A DNA stretch of 64,000 nucleotides from Mucilaginibacter lappiensis (GTDB lineage Bacteria > Bacteroidota > Bacteroidia > Sphingobacteriales > Sphingobacteriaceae), in contig NZ_FTMG01000001.1 in NCBI RefSeq assembly GCF_900155965.1, positions 868,001 through 932,000 of the forward strand, given 5' to 3'. The translations under genes and the position numbers were made by a program. Shown here in pieces: positions 8,921 through 17,316 of this stretch. The stretch's first letter is position 1. Every line of letters starts with the position of its first letter. Under the pieces are notes generated by a model, which was not told where the DNA came from, ran no database searches, and saw nothing but the letters and a program-made list of their open reading frames with translations.

Positions 8921-10288
8921 ATGAAACTACACTGTTTAATCCTATTTGCCGCGGGTATTCTGCTGAGCACCCAAACGTCTGCCCAAACAAAAATAGCCGC
9001 TACACCACCAATGGGTTGGAATAGTTATAACTGTTTTGGTTCGGCTGTTCATGAGGATGAGGTTAAAGCTAATACCGATTATATGGCCAAATACTTAAAG
9101 CAATATGGCTGGCAATATATTGTGGTCGACTTTTTATGGTCATATGACAACCCTCCGGGCAGTAATATCGGCAACCCTTTTCAAAAAAGGTTACAGGATG
9201 GCTCATACATACCCTGGTTAGCTATGGATAAATGGGGCCGGTTAACACCTCAGCCCAATAAATTCCCATCGGCGTTTGGCGGCAACGGCTTTAAACCACT
9301 TGCCGATTATGTACACGCACAGGGGTTAAAATTCGGGATTCACGTGATGCGCGGTATCCCAAGACAGGCCGTGTGGGCAAAATCGCCGATAAAAGGCACC
9401 AACGGTATTACTGCAGATATGGTTGCGGATACCAATTCGCAATGCCTCTGGATGAACCATATGTACGGACTTGATATGAAAAAGCCCGGCGCACAGGAAT
9501 ACCTGAACTCCTTATTGGAGTTATACGCTTTATGGGGTGTAGATTTTATTAAGGTTGATGACCTCTCGCGACCTTACAGCGCAGCCGAAGTTGAAGGCTA
9601 CAAAAAAGCGATTGATCAATGCGGCAGGCCTATCGTTTTAAGTCTTTCACCGGGCGAAACACCACTTAACCAGGCTGCCCATGCCACCCAATATGCCAAT
9701 ATGTGGCGCATGGCCGATGATTTTTGGGATAACTGGAAAGAAGTGCTGCACATGTTTGATTATGCCAAAAGCTGGGAAGGCGTAGGTGGCCTCGGCCATT
9801 GGCCAGATTGCGATATGATACAGATTGGTAAACTATCCAAACGGGGTCCTGTTGGTATTGAAAGGTACAGTCGTTTTACCGAAGATGAGCTCTACACTCA
9901 CATGACCTTTTGGAGCATCTACCGCTCACCCCTGATGCTGGGTGGTAACCTGCCCGAAAACCGAGAACTGGAATTGAAGCTATTCACTAATGCTGAAGTA
10001 CTTGCCGCTAACCAAAGCGGAGAAAACCCGCGCCAGTTGTATAAAAAAGATGGCGCTATGGTTTGGTATTCGCATGTGCAAAATAGCAACGACGTGTATG
10101 TGGCTATGTTTAATATTGGTGATGATCCGAGATCGGTGGCTGTAGATTTTTCATCCCTTGGCCTTAAAGGCAAAGTAAAGGTGCGCGATCTCTGGAAAAA
10201 ACAAACCCTTGGTCAGTATAAAACAAATTATCAGCAAAATATCAATGCGCATGGTACAGCCTTGTTCAGACTATCGTCCATAAAATAA
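8921..10288 (+). CDS. Secreted GH27-family glycosidase (alpha-galactosidase or beta-L-arabinopyranosidase)
   Basis: The N-terminus MKLHCLILFAAGILLSTQTSAQ is a cleavable signal peptide, so the enzyme acts in the periplasm or outside. The (beta/alpha)8 domain opens with the GH27 hallmark TPPMGWNSYNCFG. The predicted nucleophile is D213 in FIKVDDLSRP, where classical members have KYDN, and the acid/base is D266 or D267 in WRMADDFWDNW. A beta-sandwich C-terminal domain follows. GH27 covers alpha-galactosidase, alpha-N-acetylgalactosaminidase and beta-L-arabinopyranosidase, whose substrates share ring stereochemistry. Its place between araD and araA favours release of L-arabinose, but this is inference. 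The long insert around residues 75-110 and the changed nucleophile motif set it apart from textbook alpha-galactosidases. Confidence 0.85.
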   Translation: MKLHCLILFAAGILLSTQTSAQTKIAATPPMGWNSYNCFGSAVHEDEVKANTDYMAKYLKQYGWQYIVVDFLWSYDNPPGSNIGNPFQKRLQDGSYIPWLAMDKWGRLTPQPNKFPSAFGGNGFKPLADYVHAQGLKFGIHVMRGIPRQAVWAKSPIKGTNGITADMVADTNSQCLWMNHMYGLDMKKPGAQEYLNSLLELYALWGVDFIKVDDLSRPYSAAEVEGYKKAIDQCGRPIVLSLSPGETPLNQAAHATQYANMWRMADDFWDNWKEVLHMFDYAKSWEGVGGLGHWPDCDMIQIGKLSKRGPVGIERYSRFTEDELYTHMTFWSIYRSPLMLGGNLPENRELELKLFTNAEVLAANQSGENPRQLYKKDGAMVWYSHVQNSNDVYVAMFNIGDDPRSVAVDFSSLGLKGKVKVRDLWKKQTLGQYKTNYQQNINAHGTALFRLSSIK

Positions 10289-10369
10289 TAAATCAAAACA
10301 ATCAATAACTAAAAAGTAGTGGATCAAACAATCACTAATTCACTAAATCCATAATTCAATAATTATAAA

Positions 10370-11860
10370 ATGATCGACCTGAAAACATTTGAAGTTTGGT
10401 TCATTACCGGGAGCCAGGACCTGTACGGAGAAGAAACATTAAGACTGGTAGCCGAACATTCCCAGCAAATTACAGCAGGATTGGATAGCTCTAGCAAAAT
10501 TCCCGTTCGCGTAATTTATAAACCCGTTGTAAAAAGCACAGATGAGATATACACTACCCTGCAACAGGCAAACCTGGCTGAAAACTGCATTGGTGTGATC
10601 ACCTGGATGCACACCTTCTCTCCTGCCAAAATGTGGATACGGGGTTTAAGCATCCTGAAAAAGCCACTATTACATCTTCATACCCAATACAATCGCGATA
10701 TTCCATGGAGCTCTATCGATATGGATTTTATGAATCTGAACCAAAGCGCCCATGGCGACCGGGAGTTTGGTTTTATGGTATCACGTATGCGCATTAACCG
10801 CAAGGTGGTTGTTGGGCACTGGCAGGATCCCGAAGTTTTAAGTCAGATAGAAGCATGGACACGCGCTGCGGCTGGCTGGTATGACTGGCAGGGTGCCAAA
10901 TTTGTCCGCTTTGGCGATAACATGCGCTTTGTTGCTGTGACCGACGGCGATAAGGTTGAAGCCGAGCTAAAATTTGGTTTCTCTGTAAATACCTATGGCA
11001 TTGGTGATCTGGTAGCTGTGATCAACGCGGTAATTGAAGCCGATATTAATACGCTGATAGACGAATATGAAGCAACATACACCATGGACACTTCGCTTAA
11101 AAAAGGAGGCGAAAAACATTCGTCCGTTTATGAAGCCGCAAGGATAGAATTAGGCTTGCGCAAATTTCTGACAGAGGGCGGCTTTAAAGGTTTCTCAGAT
11201 ACATTTGAGGACCTGCATGGCATGGTACAATTACCAGGCATTGCCGCCCAGCGCCTAATGGCCGATGGTTATGGTTTTGCCGGAGAAGGAGACTGGAAAA
11301 CAGCTGCCCTGGTACGTGCTTTTAAAGTAATGGGCGCCGGACTAAAAGGTGGCAACGCTTTTATGGAGGATTACACCTATCATTTCGACCCCAATAATGC
11401 GCTGGTATTGGGATCGCATATGCTGGAGGTAGACGCCTCTTTGGCCAATGGCAAAGCCACGTTGGAGGTTCATCCTTTAGGCATAGGTGGCAAAGCCGAT
11501 CCTGCAAGGCTGGTATTTAATGTAGCAGGCGGCCTTGCGCTAAATGCGGCGTTGGTTGATATGGGTAACCGTTTTCGCCTGTTGATTAATGAGGTAGAAG
11601 CCGTAGAACCGCTGAATGATCTGCCCAAGCTACCGGTTGCCCGAGTATTATGGAAACCATACCCCGACATGAAAACCGGCTGCGCCGCATGGATATACGC
11701 CGGTGGAGCCCACCATACTGCTTACAGCCAGAATTTAACCGCAGAGCATCTGCGGGATTTTGCTGATATGGCGGGCATTGAGTTTTTACGCATCGGAAAA
11801 GATACCCGTATAGACCAATTCCGTAATGAGATCAGGTGGAACGAAGTTGCTTATAGATAA
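10370..11860 (+). CDS. araA: L-arabinose isomerase
   Basis: AraA interconverts L-arabinose and L-ribulose, the first catabolic step, using a divalent metal such as Mn2+. The 496-residue length is standard. It opens with [17 protein letters not shown]. Metal and catalytic residues are visible in [32 protein letters not shown] and GGAHHTAY. An 81-bp AT-rich gap without a clear promoter separates it from the GH27 gene. It probably belongs to the same transcript, although a weak internal promoter cannot be excluded. The symporter gene follows after a spacer with a hairpin. Confidence 0.97.
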   Translation: MIDLKTFEVWFITGSQDLYGEETLRLVAEHSQQITAGLDSSSKIPVRVIYKPVVKSTDEIYTTLQQANLAENCIGVITWMHTFSPAKMWIRGLSILKKPLLHLHTQYNRDIPWSSIDMDFMNLNQSAHGDREFGFMVSRMRINRKVVVGHWQDPEVLSQIEAWTRAAAGWYDWQGAKFVRFGDNMRFVAVTDGDKVEAELKFGFSVNTYGIGDLVAVINAVIEADINTLIDEYEATYTMDTSLKKGGEKHSSVYEAARIELGLRKFLTEGGFKGFSDTFEDLHGMVQLPGIAAQRLMADGYGFAGEGDWKTAALVRAFKVMGAGLKGGNAFMEDYTYHFDPNNALVLGSHMLEVDASLANGKATLEVHPLGIGGKADPARLVFNVAGGLALNAALVDMGNRFRLLINEVEAVEPLNDLPKLPVARVLWKPYPDMKTGCAAWIYAGGAHHTAYSQNLTAEHLRDFADMAGIEFLRIGKDTRIDQFRNEIRWNEVAYR

Positions 11861-11881
11861 TTACCCCCTAATTTAAAAACT

Positions 11882-11926
11882 GGACTGGCGACTATTGATG
11901 GGTGCTATAAGTCGCCGGTTCAGTCC
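11882..11926 (+). other. Intercistronic hairpin between araA and the symporter
   Basis: GGACTG plus GCGACT at 11882-11893 pair with AGTCGC (11910-11915) and CAGTCC (11921-11926), leaving a 5-nt bulge and a 16-nt loop. No U-tract follows, so it is more likely an RNA-stability or processing element than a terminator. It could set unequal expression of araA and the transporter. Confidence 0.45.
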
Positions 11927-11956
11927 TATCAACCCCAATTAAAATTAAACCAAATT

Positions 11957-13663
11957 ATGAGTAAATTCTCCACTATTGATTATATCATATTCATCATCTA
12001 TTTTTTTGTTGTGGCCGGGTATGGTTACTGGGTATACAGCCGTAAGAAAAAAAACAGCATCACAGGCAGTCACGATTTCTTTTTGGCCGAAGGGTCACTT
12101 ACCTGGTGGGCCATCGGCGCCTCGCTGATCGCCTCTAACATTTCGGCAGAACAATTTATTGGCGCCAGTGGTCAGGGCTTTACCGTAGGTATTGCCGTAG
12201 CGGCGTATGAATGGATTGCGGCCATAGCACTCATTATTGTAGCCGTATGGTTTATCCCGGTATATCTTAAAAACAAGATATTTACCATGCCCCAGTTCCT
12301 GGAAACCCGTTATAATCAGTCGGTGAGTTTGATCATGGCCATTTTCTGGTTGTTTTTATATGTTTTTGTAAACCTTACCTCCATCCTCTTCCTCGGCGCA
12401 TTGGCCATCAACAGCTTAGCAGGCGGCGATCCTGCCACTTTCCACTGGATCATTATCGCTCTCTCTGTTTTCGCATTGGTGATTGCCCTGGGTGGTATGA
12501 AAGTTATCGGCTTTACAGATGTGATTCAGGTTTTGGTACTGGTTATTGGTGGTTTAGCCACAACCTATATTGCCTTAACACTGGTTAGCGAGCGTTTTGG
12601 TTTGGGTAAAGATGCCTTGGCAGGATTTACTGCTATGCTCAAGGATTCGCCCGAACACTTTAAAATGATACTGGCCAAACCGGGGCCGCATGCATCGCAG
12701 GCTGATATTGATAAATACCTGCTGCTGCCAGGTATAGCCATGTATTTTGCCGGGCAATGGATAGTGAATTTAAATTACTGGGGTTGTAACCAATACATCA
12801 CCCAAAGGGCCTTAGGCTCCGATCTGAAAACCGCTCGTACCGGTATCCTTTTCGCCGGTTTAATGAAACTGGCCATGCCTATCATCGTGATCCTGCCGGG
12901 TATAGCAGCTTATGTTTTATATAAGAACGGCGGCTTACAGCATGAAATGAACTCAGGCGGACATTTAAATGCCGATAACGCTTATTCCGCAGTGCTGGGA
13001 TTTTTGCCAAGTGGTTTAAAGGGGCTTTCTATAGCGGCCCTAACTGCGGCTATCGTGGCCTCATTGGCCGGTAAGGCCAATAGTATATCCACCATATTTA
13101 CGATGGATATCTACAAAAAGTATATCAAAAAAGATGCTGATGAAAAAGGCATGGTAAGGATGGGTAAGTTAATTATCGCATTGGCTATGTTACTATCTGT
13201 TTTGTTAACCTGGAAAGACCTGTTAGGCATTGGTGGTGAAGGTGGATTTACCTTCATCCAAAAATATACCGGCTTCATTAGCCCGGGAATATTTGCCATA
13301 TTCATATTGGGCTTCTTCTGGAAACGTACAACAGGAGCAGCAGCTATTGTAGGGATTATCACCGGCTTTCTGATGTCGGTATTATTTAATAACTATGCGC
13401 CAAGATTGTTTGGGCATGAAACATTTTTATATACCGCTTTCCCTAACGGGCATGGTGGTTATGAGATACCCTTTTTGATATGCATGGGCCTTTCGTTCCT
13501 GTTCACCGTTATTGCCATCGTTCTGGTAAGCTTCGCAGGACCTAAGATCAATCCAAAAGCATTTGTACTTGATAAAACCATGTTTAAGGTTGAGCCATCT
13601 ACATTGGCCCTCATCATAGTAACCTTGCTGCTGCTTACCACGCTTTATGTAAAGTTCTGGTAA
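11957..13663 (+). CDS. Sodium:solute symporter family transporter, probably for L-arabinose
   Basis: This 568-residue polytopic inner membrane protein of the SSS family has about 14 hydrophobic helices. Family signs include the N-terminal VAGYGYWVYSRKKKN, then FFLAEGSLTWWAIGASLIASNISAEQFIGASGQGF across TM2, and ALTAAIVASLAGKANSISTIFTMDIYKK near residues 360-395, which holds the Na+-site serine/threonine region. It is the last gene of the arabinose cluster and is followed by a perfect terminator. Import of arabinose freed by the secreted glycosidases is the obvious role, though SSS sequences do not reveal the sugar. No other cytoplasmic sugar importer is seen here. Confidence 0.88.
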   Translation: MSKFSTIDYIIFIIYFFVVAGYGYWVYSRKKKNSITGSHDFFLAEGSLTWWAIGASLIASNISAEQFIGASGQGFTVGIAVAAYEWIAAIALIIVAVWFIPVYLKNKIFTMPQFLETRYNQSVSLIMAIFWLFLYVFVNLTSILFLGALAINSLAGGDPATFHWIIIALSVFALVIALGGMKVIGFTDVIQVLVLVIGGLATTYIALTLVSERFGLGKDALAGFTAMLKDSPEHFKMILAKPGPHASQADIDKYLLLPGIAMYFAGQWIVNLNYWGCNQYITQRALGSDLKTARTGILFAGLMKLAMPIIVILPGIAAYVLYKNGGLQHEMNSGGHLNADNAYSAVLGFLPSGLKGLSIAALTAAIVASLAGKANSISTIFTMDIYKKYIKKDADEKGMVRMGKLIIALAMLLSVLLTWKDLLGIGGEGGFTFIQKYTGFISPGIFAIFILGFFWKRTTGAAAIVGIITGFLMSVLFNNYAPRLFGHETFLYTAFPNGHGGYEIPFLICMGLSFLFTVIAIVLVSFAGPKINPKAFVLDKTMFKVEPSTLALIIVTLLLLTTLYVKFW

Positions 13664-13680
13664 GTTATAATTCTGTTGCT

Positions 13681-13728
13681 CCAATAAACAGGCCCGATGT
13701 AAGCCTTTACATCGGGCCTGTTTATTGG
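13681..13728. terminator. Bidirectional intrinsic terminator
   Basis: A perfect 22-bp stem (13681-13702 with 13707-13728) encloses a 4-nt loop. It lies between the convergent symporter and GH16 genes and can serve both. Confidence 0.85.
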
Positions 13729-13748
13729 AAACTTAAAAGTATATGGCT

Positions 13749-14597
13749 CTATTTTTTCTGATAAACCCTTACATAATCTATTTCATAACGGCGAGGAAAC
13801 TTTGTTTGAGATGGATCGCCGCCATTGTTGCCACCCAGCGCCAAGTTGAGCAAAATATAATGCGGTTGCATAAAAGGGTTAAAATTACTGCCATCACGGT
13901 TAACCAGGTCTTTGAGTTCTACCCAGTTCAGCAGCTGATCATCCACAAACAAACTGATCGTGTTTTCATTCCAATCCATACGCCAGATGTGAAATTTCTG
14001 GCTCCAACTCTGATCGAAACTGGTGAGTGGTTTGGCATTGCTATACCATTTGGCATGGTAAGGCTGGGCTGTTCCACAGGCTATATTAGCTAATAGTTTA
14101 CCCCGATAATATTCCATAATGTCAATTTCACCATTAGATGGCCAGGGTTTACTGATACCCAACGTCCAGAACGCGGGCCATAAGCCGGCATCAACATCAA
14201 TCCTGGCACGCATCACAAAACGGCCATATTGCCAGCTATGCCGTCCACCTGTATTTAGGCTTGATGAGGTATATTCTATAAACTCCCGGCTGGCTTTCCA
14301 ATCGCTGCTCCCCGCCACATAACCTGTATTTGGCAAATGTTCTTTTTTAGCCTCTATTACTAAGAAACCCTTATGGCAAACCGCATTTTGTGGCTGATAC
14401 CATTGTAATTCATGATTACGTACAAACCCATGTTCAAATTTCCAGTTGGTGGTATCCGGAGCGCCTTCTTTATTAAATTCATCGGCCCATACCAGTTTAT
14501 AATTACCGGCCGTATCAATTTGTTTAACCTGGCATTTACCTACCCAACTATTGCCGGCAAGAAGCCCTGCCAAAACTACCAGCATCTTTTTCATCAT
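13749..14597 (-). CDS. Secreted GH16-family endo-glycosidase
   Basis: The 282-residue protein has an N-terminal signal peptide (about 1-22) and a single GH16 jelly-roll domain. The catalytic signature GEIDIMEYY is at residues 156-164, giving nucleophile E157, assisting D159 and acid/base E162. WYQPQNA and GRFVMRARI are typical laminarinase-like segments. GH16 enzymes cut beta-1,3 or beta-1,3/1,4 glucans, beta-1,3-galactans or algal galactans; the exact target is not evident. It is the last gene of the GH35-rhaM-GH16 operon (9 bp after rhaM). The partner galactosidase makes a galactan or arabinogalactan backbone plausible. It ends just before a strong shared terminator. Confidence 0.9.
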   Translation of the reverse strand: MMKKMLVVLAGLLAGNSWVGKCQVKQIDTAGNYKLVWADEFNKEGAPDTTNWKFEHGFVRNHELQWYQPQNAVCHKGFLVIEAKKEHLPNTGYVAGSSDWKASREFIEYTSSSLNTGGRHSWQYGRFVMRARIDVDAGLWPAFWTLGISKPWPSNGEIDIMEYYRGKLLANIACGTAQPYHAKWYSNAKPLTSFDQSWSQKFHIWRMDWNENTISLFVDDQLLNWVELKDLVNRDGSNFNPFMQPHYILLNLALGGNNGGDPSQTKFPRRYEIDYVRVYQKK

Positions 14598-14606
14598 GCT
14601 ATTTCA

Positions 14607-14921
14607 TCAAGCCAAATAAAACATCTCCTGTAATGGGGAGCTTATGGGTGAGTGATCGCTATTACTTTCCATAATATCGGCCATATATTGCCACCATTTT
14701 TGCATCACCGGGTTTTCCGGAAGCTGGCTAATAACATTTAAATCCGCAGCCATGTAAGTACCCAAAAGGATGTTTGTGTCTTCGTCCAGGTAAATGTAAT
14801 AGTCACTGATACCCGTTTGTTTTAACAAGGTTACTAATTCGGGCCATATGAGGTCGTGCCGCATTTTATATTCCTGGGCTTTACCAGGTAAAAGGTGCAT
14901 CTTAAAAGCGACTCTTTGCAT
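14607..14921 (-). CDS. rhaM: L-rhamnose mutarotase
   Basis: RhaM interconverts the alpha and beta anomers of L-rhamnose. The 104-residue length and the segments RVAFKMHLLPGKAQEYKMRHDLIWPEL and DYYIYLDEDTNILLGTY fit the family. Tyr18 and His22, the residues known as catalytic in the E. coli enzyme, are conserved in EYKMRHDLIWPE, and the C-terminal KWWQYMADIME is present. It has no signal peptide and is cytoplasmic. It sits between GH35 (28 bp) and GH16 (9 bp) genes with no rhamnose catabolic gene nearby. It may therefore serve rhamnose released from a complex glycan, or act on a related sugar. Confidence 0.93.
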   Translation of the reverse strand: MQRVAFKMHLLPGKAQEYKMRHDLIWPELVTLLKQTGISDYYIYLDEDTNILLGTYMAADLNVISQLPENPVMQKWWQYMADIMESNSDHSPISSPLQEMFYLA

Positions 14922-14949
14922 AACGGGTATATTTAGATTAAAGTAAATA

Positions 14950-16779
14950 CTATAACTGATCTAAAATTGGCTTTTCGGATGTTTCCAGGAGGGTTTGTTC
15001 TGGTTTAAGCAGCTCTAAAATCACTACTTCATTTTGGCCTTTTTTCAACCACTCCGCAGGTAAATATAACGTTTGTTGAGGCCCTACGCTCCAATATTTA
15101 CCTAAATTATGACCATTTACCCATACCAGGCCTTTCCCCCATTTGCGCATATCTAAATAGGTATCGGCAATCTTATCCAAATTAAATGAACCTTTTTTAA
15201 TAACCGGTGCTGTACCTTTGTAAGTTACGGGCTGATATTTTAAGCCGTTAAGATTTTTGAAGGGCAGGGTATACATTTTCCAGTTGTTCAATTCGGTGTG
15301 GTTAAACCATACTTTTTCGGTAATTCCTTTTTTATTTTGTAAAAGATATTTACCAAAATTAATCCGGCCCATATTTTCAACCAATATATCCAGCGTCACA
15401 TTACCGGCAGGCAGGGTAACCGGTAAACTATCCTGTTTTAAACGGCGATCAAGCGTACCTACAGTTTTTCCGTTAACCATTACAATGGCATAATCCCTTA
15501 GCTCCTGTAATTTCAGCAGACCACTTTTACCACCTTTTATAGTAGTCCGATACAATACAAAACCATAGTCCTGGTTCAGATCTTCAAACGTAAGTGGCTT
15601 CGGACTACTCTTCGGCACTGGCAGATTCTGCAGTATCCCCCCTGCCTGTGTAAGGTTTATAGTCGGAAGCCGTGCAGTGGGTTTAGCAGCCGGAACCGGC
15701 GGTAATTGCTGACCAGCCAGTAAATGCTTTTCAATTACACTTCTGAACGCCATAAATTTAGGTGTTGCGTTACCGGCCTCATCCAGCGGCGCATCATAAT
15801 CATAACTGCTGATCTGCGGTTCATAAGGCGTTTCGTCCTTAAAATTGGCCCCATTCATAAAACCGCGGGTAGTACCGCCATGAAACATATACATATTGAT
15901 GGAGATACCGGCGGCCAAAACGGAGTCGAGCCGGCCACTATACTGCTCTGCTGGGACTGTATGATGCTTTGTACCCCACCAATCAAACCAAGCCGGGTAC
16001 CATTCGGCTATATAGTAAGGTCCCTTGCCTCCATGATTTTCATTGATAATCTTTTTTACCTTGGCAGGGCTATCAAGGCCGTTTACCGCTGGCAATAGCC
16101 CGGGCAAATGACCTTTTACCAGATCGGGTGCCGGATCGCAGGTATAAAGCAAGCCATCAAAACCCGCCTCTTTAAATAATTTCTGATTGATTTCCAGGTA
16201 TTCTTTATCACTTCCGTATGATCCATATTCATTTTCGATCTGCACCATGAGGATGTTGCCTCCATGATTGATCTGCAAGGGCGCCAGCTGTTTGCCTACT
16301 TCTTTGATATATTTTTCATACTCTTTCAAATATTGCTCCTCTTTGCTGCGAACAACCAAGCCTTTTTCATTTTGCAACCAATACGGATATCCACCAAATT
16401 CCCATTCGGCACAAACGTATGGGCTTGGCCGCAGGATCACCCACAAACCCTCCTGTTGAGCAATCTTTACAAACTCGGCTACATCGTTATTACCTCTGAA
16501 ATCAAATGTGCCTTTCTGTGGTTCGTGTAAATTCCAGAAAACATAGGTACCAATGGTATTTAACCCCATGGCTTTTGCCATCTTCATCCGGGCACGCCAA
16601 GCTTCACGGGGTACCCTGGGGTAATGCATCTCACCGCTAATCATCTGAAAAGGCTTACCATCCAACATAAAGGCAGTATCGGATAAAGCAAAGGAATGTT
16701 GAGTTTGCGCATGGGTATATAAAGCCGTTAGCATTAAAATACCGGAACACAGGGCGTGTAACTTATTTCTTAAAAGCAT
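14950..16779 (-). CDS. Secreted GH35-family beta-galactosidase
   Basis: This exo-enzyme removes terminal beta-galactose. The start is placed at ATG 16779 (MLLRNKLHALCSGILMLTALYTHAQ), which gives a clean signal peptide; an upstream ATG at 16926 would add 49 residues of non-signal sequence. Over 609 residues there is a TIM barrel with SGEMHYPRVPREAWRARM (48-65). The acid/base is E184 in QIENEYG, and the nucleophile is E259 in YIAEWYPAWFD. Beta-sandwich modules follow, ending in RKWGKGLVWVNGHNLGKYW, a typical GH35 C-terminal jelly roll. It heads the operon with rhaM and GH16. A G5TAAAAT element lies 71 bp upstream. Confidence 0.93.
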   Translation of the reverse strand: MLLRNKLHALCSGILMLTALYTHAQTQHSFALSDTAFMLDGKPFQMISGEMHYPRVPREAWRARMKMAKAMGLNTIGTYVFWNLHEPQKGTFDFRGNNDVAEFVKIAQQEGLWVILRPSPYVCAEWEFGGYPYWLQNEKGLVVRSKEEQYLKEYEKYIKEVGKQLAPLQINHGGNILMVQIENEYGSYGSDKEYLEINQKLFKEAGFDGLLYTCDPAPDLVKGHLPGLLPAVNGLDSPAKVKKIINENHGGKGPYYIAEWYPAWFDWWGTKHHTVPAEQYSGRLDSVLAAGISINMYMFHGGTTRGFMNGANFKDETPYEPQISSYDYDAPLDEAGNATPKFMAFRSVIEKHLLAGQQLPPVPAAKPTARLPTINLTQAGGILQNLPVPKSSPKPLTFEDLNQDYGFVLYRTTIKGGKSGLLKLQELRDYAIVMVNGKTVGTLDRRLKQDSLPVTLPAGNVTLDILVENMGRINFGKYLLQNKKGITEKVWFNHTELNNWKMYTLPFKNLNGLKYQPVTYKGTAPVIKKGSFNLDKIADTYLDMRKWGKGLVWVNGHNLGKYWSVGPQQTLYLPAEWLKKGQNEVVILELLKPEQTLLETSEKPILDQL

Positions 16780-16849
16780 AAAATTAATTGGTGGTGTTAT
16801 TTTTATCAGGTTGTAATTGCTAAATACAGACTTTTTCAAATAAAACAGA

Positions 16850-16886
16850 GGGGGTAAAATCGCCAATTGCAGGGGATATTTTCTCA
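16850..16886. promoter_or_regulatory. G5TAAAAT element upstream of the GH35 operon
   Basis: GGGGGTAAAATCG at 16850-16862 matches the repeat core ahead of susC. A degenerate second copy starting with AGGGGATATTTTCTCA lies at 16871-16886, 21 bp on. Position 71-107 bp upstream of the GH35 start suits an activator site, suggesting shared control with the SusCD locus. Confidence 0.45.
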
Positions 16887-16975
16887 TTTGCAAAGTTTTC
16901 CACAATATATTACTGAATCTTCCCAAAAAGGACTGAAAATGTATTTTTGCCAGCTGTAAAACAGAATACCATTTT

Positions 16976-17245
16976 ATGTCTGCTGAAGAAACTTATTCCA
17001 AATCCGGGGCCAACCTGGTCAGCATTGCTTCCAAATATATTTTGCTTATAGAAAGCCGAAGAAATTTAAAAGGCCGATGCCCGTTTCATGCCGATCAGGG
17101 AACTTCGTTCATGTTATCGCCCGAGAAAAACATTTTCAAATGTTTTGGCTGTGGCAAAGATGGAGGCCCCATAGAATTTATTATGTATATGGAAGGCAAA
17201 AGCCGCGAGGAAGCTATTGAACAATTGATAAGCTCAGGAAATTAA
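16976..17245 (+). CDS. Stand-alone CHC2 zinc-finger protein (DnaG-type)
   Basis: This 89-residue protein consists almost solely of the zinc-ribbon domain that primases use to read the template start site. Ligands C35, H38, C56 and C59 are seen in GRCPFHADQG and KCFGCGKDGG, and the C-terminal helix region SREEAIEQLIS is also primase-like. The TOPRIM polymerase and helicase-interaction domains of DnaG are absent, and the stop is followed by a terminator, so it is not a truncated read. A TATTTTTG -7 box lies at 16942-16949. Plasmid and phage primases can have such detached domains, but no mobile genes are near. Function unknown; DNA or RNA binding is likely. Confidence 0.8.
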   Translation: MSAEETYSKSGANLVSIASKYILLIESRRNLKGRCPFHADQGTSFMLSPEKNIFKCFGCGKDGGPIEFIMYMEGKSREEAIEQLISSGN

Positions 17246-17280
17246 AAAAGGTATCGCATGGGGCAATGCAATACCTTTTT
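17244..17280 (+). terminator. Intrinsic terminator after the CHC2 gene
   Basis: AAAAAGGTAT pairs with ATACCTTTTT around an inner GCAT/ATGC stem, with a U-run at the 3' side. It starts at the stop codon and lies between convergent genes, so it may work both ways. Confidence 0.8.
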
Positions 17281-17316
17281 AAGATATGGGTATTATTGAT
17301 ACCTATTTATGTGGCA

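Noticed and set aside
16780..16926. 49-codon N-terminal extension of the GH35 gene
   Set aside because: It places non-signal sequence before a perfect signal peptide and overlaps the upstream regulatory element.
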